Source: Candidatus Bathyarchaeota archaeon (GTDB taxonomy: Archaea; Thermoproteota; Bathyarchaeia; 40CM-2-53-6). Taken from it: a DNA stretch of 11,012 nucleotides. Each line of letters begins with the position of its first letter. The first letter of the stretch is position 1. The stretch is taken from NCBI GenBank assembly GCA_005882955.1, contig VBBB01000146.1:1-11012 (forward strand), given 5' to 3'. The notes under the pieces are model-generated. The model was not told the origin of the DNA. It searched no databases and saw only the letters and a program-made list of their open reading frames with translations. The position numbers and the translations under genes are program-made. Positions 7,024 through 11,012 of the stretch are shown here, piece after piece.

Positions 7024-7397
7024 TTCTGCAGCCTTGAAAGCGCTAACTCGCTGAGTCTAGCGAAGTTATTTGCTGGTGTGAGGCTTTCGAGTTTCAGGCA
7101 AGCCAATATTTCGTCAAGGGTCAATTGCTTCTTTAACCATGAATGACCTATCAAGGCCTCAAGTCCGTTTGCTACCTCCCCGCGGCCGACACGTCTGGGC
7201 AAATGCTTTCTGAGTCCAGCTTTGACTGCGGCTTCTGCCAGGACCTTGTCTGGAACTCTCCTTCCTAGTGGTTTGCCAATCGTTTCTGTTAGAGCAAGAG
7301 AATATGCAAAGTTCAACAAAGCGTCGCCGAATTGAGCGAGTTCTTTGCTCGTTAGAATTCTTGCGAGGCTCTCGTCATTCTGTGGATCGACCTCCAG
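7020..7397 (-). CDS. Small RNase III-like domain protein, probable CTG start
   Basis: Short RNase III-fold protein without a dsRNA-binding domain, of a type found in TACK archaea. Its role is not established. The first standard start, TTG at 7319, gives only 99 aa and removes the conserved first helix. Upstream in the same frame the sequence reads LTSKELAQFGDALLNFAYSLA, where FGDALL corresponds to the LGDAVL core of RNase III. No ATG, GTG or TTG precedes this before the in-frame TAG at 7464-7466. The only near-cognates are CTG at 7397 (AAGGGA lies 6 bases upstream) and ATT at 7358. CTG gives 125 aa. The second catalytic motif reads VANGLEALIGHSWL, with Asn77 where the nuclease Asp is expected, though E80 is kept. 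It overlaps the DUF99 gene by 4 bases. Confidence 0.72.
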   Translation of the reverse strand: MEVDPQNDESLARILTSKELAQFGDALLNFAYSLALTETIGKPLGRRVPDKVLAEAAVKAGLRKHLPRRVGRGEVANGLEALIGHSWLKKQLTLDEILACLKLESLTPANNFARLSELALSRLQK

Positions 7398-7406
7398 TAC
7401 AGATCC
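7391..7406 (-). promoter_or_regulatory. Possible ribosome binding site and CTG start of the RNase III-like gene
   Basis: The minus strand reads AAGGGATCTGTACTGG. AAGGGA is 6 bases before CTG, the only plausible start that keeps the conserved FGDALL core. The match to an archaeal Shine-Dalgarno sequence is partial. A second SD-like GGAGGTCGATC begins immediately at this CTG, but the ATG it would serve (7376-7378) is out of frame and opens only 8 codons. Confidence 0.35.
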
Positions 7407-7434
7407 CTTGCCGTAGGGATACGAAGAGACTGGG

Positions 7435-8115
7435 CTATTTGTAGACCATGGTCGGTAGAAGTTCTAGCGAGCTAAGTATTCGATCGGCTCCTGCCTTTTC
7501 CAGCTCTTGTCCGGTGAAAAATCCTTGAGGGAGGCCTATCGTCTTGGCTCCGGCTTCTCTTCCGCCCATCATGTCCACTGGCTCGTCTCCTACAACGAAG
7601 CATTCGTCCGGTTGGACGTGTAGCTCCTCCATTGCCTTGAGGAACGGTCGGGGTGATGGTTTGAATTCCAGTACGTCATCTGGTGTTATCACCGATGGAA
7701 AATATTCCTTAAGCTTCCAAACGTCGAGTCGTCTAAGAATCCGGGACTTTCGGACAAAGGTGACTATTCCCATTCGACAGCCGCGATTGGTGAACTCTTT
7801 TAGTAATTCGACGAGTTTCTTGTCCGGTCCTGTCTGGTCCATTCGAGTGTCGAGTCTTTCGAAGAATCTCGTTCTAACCTCTTCCTCTGGAAGGTTGATT
7901 CCCCGGTCTTTGGCCAGGGCCGCTGCGATGCTGCTGATTCTTATGGTGCCTTTTGCATTTCCTCCGTTCTCGATCATTCTTCGCGCCATTTCTAGTGCAT
8001 CGTGGGGTGTGATTGTGATCTTGAAATCGGAGAGGGTTCCTTCTATGATTGATATCCAGAGCCTCCAGTCGCCGTATAGTGTGCCGTCGAAGTCGAAGAG
8101 GAGCCCGGTGGCCAG
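7435..8115 (-). CDS. HAD-superfamily phosphatase, probable CTG start
   Basis: Haloacid dehalogenase-type hydrolase, phosphoglycolate-phosphatase-like; substrate unknown. Numbered from CTG at 8115 (226 aa), all four HAD motifs are present. Motif I is LLFDFDGT (D8 nucleophile, D10). Motif II is GIVTF (T119). Motif III is K152 in EFKPSPRPF. Motif IV is VVGDEPVDMMGGREAG (D177, D181). A helical cap lies at about residues 15-95. The first ATG in frame (7989) would start at residue 43 and delete motif I, which cannot be right for an active enzyme. Between motif I and the in-frame stop at 8242-8244 there is no ATG, GTG or TTG. CTG 8115 is preceded by AAGGGAG 9 bases upstream, directly after the rpoL stop. 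Alternatives are +1 frameshifting from rpoL or a sequence error. Confidence 0.8.
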   Translation of the reverse strand: MATGLLFDFDGTLYGDWRLWISIIEGTLSDFKITITPHDALEMARRMIENGGNAKGTIRISSIAAALAKDRGINLPEEEVRTRFFERLDTRMDQTGPDKKLVELLKEFTNRGCRMGIVTFVRKSRILRRLDVWKLKEYFPSVITPDDVLEFKPSPRPFLKAMEELHVQPDECFVVGDEPVDMMGGREAGAKTIGLPQGFFTGQELEKAGADRILSSLELLPTMVYK

Positions 8116-8131
8116 GTTGGCCTGCTCCCTT
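8113..8131 (-). promoter_or_regulatory. Possible ribosome binding site and CTG start of the HAD phosphatase
   Basis: Immediately after the rpoL TAG the minus strand reads AAGGGAG, then 9 bases, then CTG. This CTG begins four codons before the hydrophobic strand of HAD motif I, the normal position for a start in this family. The same AAGGGA-spacer-CTG layout recurs at the next gene downstream, which is the reason for annotating it. Confidence 0.38.
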
Positions 8132-8419
8132 CTAGTTCTCGTTCTTGACTGCTGAGCTGAATTTCTGGACGAATTCTTCCGTGTCGGCGCGAATCTTCTT
8201 TGAAGCTCGTTCGAGAGCTTTCTCAGGCTGGGCTTCGCCTTTTACTCTCACTGTGATGATTGATTGTCTGAAGAGTGGATGGGGTTGGTCGTAGCCGGCC
8301 CAATCGACTGTCTTGTCCTCGAGGAGAGTCTCTTGCATGAGATTTCCAAAAGTGTGCCCTTCTCCTTCGACCTCTACCTTCAACAGCCCCTTTGTCCTTT
8401 TCAGAACGTTTACTTTCAA
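8132..8419 (-). CDS. rpoL: DNA-directed RNA polymerase subunit L (Rpb11-like)
   Basis: Small assembly subunit of archaeal RNA polymerase, equivalent to eukaryotic Rpb11. It pairs with RpoD to form the alpha-like platform. The 95-aa length is normal. The family core is clear: EVEGEGHTFGNLMQETLLED, then YDQPHPLFRQSIITVRVKGE, followed by an amphipathic C-terminal helix (EKALERASKKIRADTEEFVQKF) for dimerisation. The start is TTG at 8419, overlapping the Csl4 stop in a TTGA. The position is supported because MKVNVLKRTKGLLKVEVEGE matches the family's N terminus. Its TAG stop is followed within two bases by the AAGGGAG that may serve the HAD gene. Confidence 0.96.
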   Translation of the reverse strand: MKVNVLKRTKGLLKVEVEGEGHTFGNLMQETLLEDKTVDWAGYDQPHPLFRQSIITVRVKGEAQPEKALERASKKIRADTEEFVQKFSSAVKNEN

Positions 8420-8994
8420 TTTGTAGCACTCGCTTCTGAACGGAAATCCTCTGCCAACCGCCGTCTTTCAACGTTTCTGCAGACGCTGCAGCGGAGTATG
8501 TGGCCTGAGAGAACCAGTTCGTTTCCGCATTTTGAGCAGTAGGCCTTCGTAACGCCTAGGTCTCGTCCGACAGTGGTAAGTTTTGCGATCCTCTGGCTAG
8601 TGTCTATGACCTTAGCTCTGATGATGTCGTTGGGCTTGACAACATCCCACATCGATCTTTCGAAACGTGGGCTGGAGTTGGAGACATGGAGCATCCCGGT
8701 GAAGGGAAGCGCCATCTTCTTCCCATCGACGACGATCATGTTGATGATGGCCATCTTCTCCTGAACCTTCTCAACTATTCCGACAACCGTGGAACCTTCT
8801 TCCGGGACGACCACAAGACCTGTCGCAGTTTTTACACTGACTATGTGTCTCTTGGGATCTATGGAGGCGACGCCGGTCTGTGATGAGTAGACTATTCCGC
8901 CTACTTCCACTGTTCCCCGTCCGGGGTCGAACTCTTCTACTACGCCTAGTTTCTCGCCAGGGACCACGAAGGTGCCATCGAGTTTGTTGATCAT
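8416..8994 (-). CDS. csl4: Exosome subunit Csl4
   Basis: RNA-binding cap subunit of the archaeal exosome. It sits on the Rrp41/Rrp42 ring and helps recruit DnaG and substrate RNA. From the ATG at 8994 (192 aa) the domains are an N-terminal beta domain (LDGTFVVPGEKLGVVEEF, G-rich turn at 25-33, residues about 1-55), an S1 OB fold (about 65-145: GSTVVGIVEKVQEKMAIINMIVV, FTGMLHVSN, NDIIRAKVI), and a C-terminal zinc ribbon (C153, C156, C169, C172). A longer frame from an ATG at 9060 exists. The 8994 start is preferred because it gives the normal length, begins at the conserved LDGTFVVPGE, and overlaps the SPFH gene stop by exactly 4 bases (ATGA), whereas the longer start would lie 70 bases inside that gene. 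Confidence 0.94.
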   Translation of the reverse strand: MINKLDGTFVVPGEKLGVVEEFDPGRGTVEVGGIVYSSQTGVASIDPKRHIVSVKTATGLVVVPEEGSTVVGIVEKVQEKMAIINMIVVDGKKMALPFTGMLHVSNSSPRFERSMWDVVKPNDIIRAKVIDTSQRIAKLTTVGRDLGVTKAYCSKCGNELVLSGHILRCSVCRNVERRRLAEDFRSEASATN

Positions 8995-9968
8995 ATTTTC
9001 TGTCCACACTCGGGACAGAACTTGGCCCCCACTGTAACTGGTTTTCCGCAGTTGGGGCATGGGGTGGTTGCTGCTTGGGGCGGTGTCATTGTGTTACCGC
9101 AGTTCGGGCAGAATCTTGCTCCCTGTTGGACCTGGTTGCCGCATTTCGGACACGAGACAAAGGCGACCTGTGCTTGCGGTTGCATCATGGGCTGTTGCAT
9201 TTGCGCACCCATTACTTGGGGAATGAGAACCATTCCGGCACCGAGGCCTGCACCTCCTCCTTGTGAGGCGCCTAGGCTCGCGCCAATGTCCTTGGCCGTT
9301 TCCATGCGCAGCACGTCTGAGGTAGCGGCTCGTTGTTTGATCCAGAAGAGGCGGTCTCTGAACTGGTCCGATGTGTCGATTCCTTCGAATTTAAAGTCTA
9401 CAAGATCTGTTCCAAGCCGGTTCAAAGAGTCGTTGATATTGACCTTGACATCAGTCGAGGCCTTGTCCAGTTGTGTGAATGCTGTGGTGAGATCGTACTT
9501 TGACATTACGTCGATGACTCGCTCGTTGATGAAGCCTCTGATGAAATCGTCAACCTGGCCAGTATTGTAGGCGCCCTGGCCTCCCACGACTTCGTTGACA
9601 AAAAGATTTGGATCTTTGATTCTGAACCATGCGGTTCCGTGAACCATAAGAGGTGCAAGCTCGGTCGTCTGAGCCTTAGCTCCCCATTTGCCAGCGAACT
9701 GTTTGGTCGAGACGTAGATGACGATAGCTGTGAACGGGTTCTTTCCCCCGAAGAATATCCCATAGGCCTTCGAGATCAGCGGAAGATTGAGTGTGGTTAG
9801 GGTGTGTCGTCCGGGTGGAAAGACGTCGTAGGCTTTTCCGTCACGGAGGAAGACTGCGGCCTCGAATTCGTGGACTACGAGTTGGGCGCCTGTGATTATC
9901 TGCTCAACTGGGTATCGCCAGACGACGTCGTCAGGTCCGGCGTTAGTCCACTCTATTACTTGGGGCAT
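8991..9968 (-). CDS. SPFH-domain protein with two C-terminal zinc ribbons (YdjI-like)
   Basis: SPFH/Band 7 protein of the soluble 'virion core protein' or YdjI-like subgroup, 325 aa, with no evident signal peptide or membrane helix. Residues about 1-225 are the SPFH part: VIEWTNAGPDDVVWRYP, VHEFEAAVFLRDGKAYDVFPPGRHTL, LMVHGTAWFRIKDPNLFVNEVVGG, then helical FIRGFINERVIDVMSKYDL. About 228-268 is a Gly-, Met- and Gln-rich linker (GASQGGGAGLGAGM, MQQPMMQPQAQ). Two treble-clef-like ribbons end the protein: C273/C276/C287/C290 and C304/C307/C318/C321. SPFH proteins scaffold membranes. In Bacillus subtilis YdjI acts with PspA at damaged membrane, so a membrane-stress role is possible but inferred. 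Its ATG is 4 bases after the stop of the helical protein gene, making them a pair. Confidence 0.85.
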   Translation of the reverse strand: MPQVIEWTNAGPDDVVWRYPVEQIITGAQLVVHEFEAAVFLRDGKAYDVFPPGRHTLTTLNLPLISKAYGIFFGGKNPFTAIVIYVSTKQFAGKWGAKAQTTELAPLMVHGTAWFRIKDPNLFVNEVVGGQGAYNTGQVDDFIRGFINERVIDVMSKYDLTTAFTQLDKASTDVKVNINDSLNRLGTDLVDFKFEGIDTSDQFRDRLFWIKQRAATSDVLRMETAKDIGASLGASQGGGAGLGAGMVLIPQVMGAQMQQPMMQPQAQVAFVSCPKCGNQVQQGARFCPNCGNTMTPPQAATTPCPNCGKPVTVGAKFCPECGQKI

Positions 9969-9972
9969 CTTC

Positions 9973-10512
9973 TTACTGTACTCCTACTATTATCTGCTTT
10001 CGGCCATTATACGCATTCTCTAGGGCATCGACGGCTTTCATGGCGTCTCCGACCTTGCCCTTGGCTTCTGGGAGCCTGTTGTTGTCCACTGAGTCCTTGA
10101 GTGCTTGTATGGAGGTGGTGACGTTGTCTGCCATTTGTATGAGCTGCATGTCATAGCCGATCATCCGATCCAGATCGGGTTCTTTGACCTTGGTTACGTC
10201 GAAGAAGCCGGCGTAGCCGTATTCTGAATGGTTGATTCGTTCCATGACTCTGTCGAGGCGGGCGAGGAGATGGTCAGTGTCGTCCCAAGAGTCGTTTGCT
10301 CCTTGATTGACTAGGGAGCGGTAGGTGTCTTTGGCCTGGGATTCGGCGTCGGATAGTTTCTGGTAGATCTGGTTTCTGATGAGCTTGTCTGACTCTCGCC
10401 TCAGCTCCTTCTCCTTGTACCCGTGAAACCCAGGTATCGCCAGCTCGATCTTTTCCTGGAGACTCGTCTGGGATTTGGCACGGTCAAAATATGGATTAGC
10501 TGTCGAACTCAA
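9973..10512 (-). CDS. Helical (coiled-coil) protein of unknown function
   Basis: Not recognised as a named family. The 179-aa product has no cysteines, no signal peptide and no membrane helix. It is predominantly charged, heptad-like helix: KEKELRRESDKLIRNQIYQKL, ESQAKDTYRSLVNQ, LLARLDRVMERINHSEYGY, LDRMIGYDMQLIQMADNV, EAKGKVGDAMKAVDALENAYN. A short aromatic, Gly-containing turn (YGYAGFFDV) lies in the middle. The start is TTG at 10512. It is the only standard start before an in-frame TAG at 10558-10560, and AAGGG lies 7 bases upstream. It is the first gene of the run, and its stop is 4 bases from the SPFH gene, so it is probably that protein's functional partner, perhaps a PspA-like membrane-associated helical protein. 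That role is inference from context. Confidence 0.75.
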   Translation of the reverse strand: MSSTANPYFDRAKSQTSLQEKIELAIPGFHGYKEKELRRESDKLIRNQIYQKLSDAESQAKDTYRSLVNQGANDSWDDTDHLLARLDRVMERINHSEYGYAGFFDVTKVKEPDLDRMIGYDMQLIQMADNVTTSIQALKDSVDNNRLPEAKGKVGDAMKAVDALENAYNGRKQIIVGVQ

Positions 10513-10557
10513 ACTTCGACCCTTTTTGTCGTCAAAGGCGAATTCTCGTCTGACTCC

Positions 10558-10567
10558 CTATTAAGGG
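10558..10567 (-). promoter_or_regulatory. Possible TATA box for the minus-strand run
   Basis: The minus strand reads CCCTTAATAG at about 46-55 bases before the TTG of the first gene. A start about 25 bases downstream would give a leader of roughly 20-25 bases that includes the AAGGG near 10523-10527. The element is embedded in a short CCCT/AGGG inverted repeat and lacks a purine-rich BRE, so the call is weak. Confidence 0.22.
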
Positions 10568-10628
10568 TGTCAAAACCCAACAGTCACAAAAATCGTAACT
10601 AGGCCATCTTTCTCGGCTACTCGGCCGG

Positions 10629-10641
10629 GTTCAGCCTGAAC
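10629..10641. repeat. 13-bp interrupted palindrome, candidate operator
   Basis: GTTCAG-C-CTGAAC is a perfect 6-bp inverted repeat with a single central base, in the intergenic region between divergent genes. The short spacer is typical of a dimeric regulator's half-sites. As an RNA hairpin it could not fold with a one-base loop. Only one copy was seen in the intergenic region. Confidence 0.3.
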
Positions 10642-10789
10642 GACATGTGGGCTCGATCGGATTAACATCATTCCTATCTGCCGAAGACTCCAAATGATCG
10701 AGTTAGAGCATCCTCCTAGGTCTAGGTTGTCGGAAGAACGGTTACAGAACGACTATGTTCACTGACACTGTTCGGCACATCAACGAAAG

Positions 10790-11012
10790 ATGAAGACGAT
10801 CAAGCAAGATGAGTCTATTTCACGGAGCAGGTTCGTCGACTGCCCCGTCTGCAAGAATCACACTCTGAAGCTGAAACGGACGGTGCAGGTCGGCCGGTGC
10901 AAGAACTGTAGCGAATCCTACAAGATCATTGTCCTCTACGTCAAGACCGGACGAAAAGCTAAACCTCCGGCCGCAAACACACCTCAGAACGAGACGAAAT
11001 CTCAACCAACTG
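10790..11012 (+). CDS. Zinc-ribbon protein, 3' end outside window
   Basis: Not recognised beyond its fold. From ATG 10790 the frame stays open to the right edge (74 complete codons). It encodes a compact zinc ribbon with C18-x2-C21 (DCPVCKNHTLKLKR) and C37-x2-C40 (RCKNCSESYKIIVLYV). The strand-turn-strand spacing is typical of small transcription-factor-like ribbons. A low-complexity tail rich in Lys, Pro, Ala and Asn follows (GRKAKPPAANTPQNETKSQP). The start is fixed by an in-frame TGA at 10763-10765 with no other start between. There is no strong Shine-Dalgarno sequence, so the message may be leaderless. It is transcribed away from the SPFH/helical pair across a shared regulatory region. 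A regulatory link to them is possible but unproven. Confidence 0.7.
   Translation, partial: MKTIKQDESISRSRFVDCPVCKNHTLKLKRTVQVGRCKNCSESYKIIVLYVKTGRKAKPPAANTPQNETKSQPT

Larger units (their letters stand above)
10513..10789. other. Divergent intergenic region
   Basis: This 277-bp stretch separates the minus-strand run from the divergent zinc-ribbon gene and should hold both promoters. It contains no convincing open frame, tRNA or rRNA. Visible elements are a TATA-like sequence for the leftward run (about 10558-10567), a 13-bp interrupted palindrome (10629-10641), and a tandem CTAGGT hexamer (two copies near 10715-10727). No clear TATA box is visible at the expected distance upstream of the rightward start at 10790. 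Confidence 0.6.

Noticed and set aside
8416..9060. The longer Csl4 start at 9060.
   Set aside because: It would add 22 residues read from the SPFH zinc-ribbon coding region. The ATG at 8994 gives the family length and a 4-base overlap.
9022..9570. A 182-aa + strand open frame antisense to the SPFH gene, and similar long antisense frames opposite PCNA, PriS and HAD.
   Set aside because: The opposite strand encodes clear conserved proteins. The antisense translations are rich in Cys, Trp and Pro with no recognisable domain.
10580..10789. A tRNA or C/D-box guide RNA in the divergent intergenic region (GGTTCAG-like and ATGATGT/CTGA-like pieces).
   Set aside because: No tRNA arms can be paired around the GTTCAG sequence, and the C-box match is imperfect with no D'/C' pair at the right spacing.
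1..11012. CRISPR arrays, insertion sequences, integrases, toxin-antitoxin or defence genes.
   Set aside because: None was found on either strand. No regularly spaced repeats, transposase motifs or terminal inverted repeats are visible, and the gene content is core archaeal.

Overview
The window is archaeal chromosome, dense and almost entirely informational. Archaeal identity is shown by an aIF2-alpha/S27e/L44e/Nop10 ribosome cluster, heterodimeric primase (PriS and PriL), a GINS subunit, archaeal PCNA, TFS, RpoL and exosome Csl4. A DUF99 protein and a short RNase III-like protein in the same run, frequent TTG starts and intermediate base composition suggest a TACK-group archaeon (Nitrososphaerota/Thaumarchaeota or Bathyarchaeia-like). 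The lineage is an inference from gene content, not proven here.

Layout. At the left edge (2-971, + strand) is the C-terminal end of an STT3/AglB oligosaccharyltransferase. It carries an Ig-like beta domain and is broken by an apparent one-base frameshift near 555-558. It converges on, and slightly overlaps, a run of 15 minus-strand genes spanning 946-10512. In transcription order (right to left) these are: a 179-aa helical protein of unknown function; an SPFH-domain protein with two C-terminal zinc ribbons; exosome Csl4; RNA polymerase RpoL (Rpb11); a HAD phosphatase; an RNase III-like protein; a DUF99 protein; transcript-cleavage factor TFS; PCNA; PriL; PriS; a Gins51-type GINS subunit; ribosomal proteins L44e and S27e; aIF2-alpha; and Nop10. 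Most junctions are a few bases apart or overlap by 4 bases, so much of the run is probably co-transcribed. Small gaps before TFS and GINS could hold internal promoters. A 277-bp intergenic region (10513-10789) separates the run from a divergent + strand zinc-ribbon gene that leaves the window at the right edge.

Together the genes join replication (GINS, primase, clamp), transcription (RpoL, TFS), RNA turnover (Csl4, perhaps the RNase III-like and DUF99 proteins) and translation/rRNA modification (L44e, S27e, aIF2-alpha, Nop10). The least explained part is the head of the run, where the SPFH/zinc-ribbon protein and its helical partner sit upstream of essential genes.

The strongest oddity is that two consecutive genes, the HAD phosphatase and the RNase III-like protein, have conserved N-terminal motifs encoded upstream of any ATG, GTG or TTG. 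Each has an in-frame CTG preceded by an AAGGGA sequence, and each frame is also the +1 frame of the preceding gene, open across that gene's TAG stop. CTG initiation, +1 frameshifting and sequencing errors are the competing explanations.
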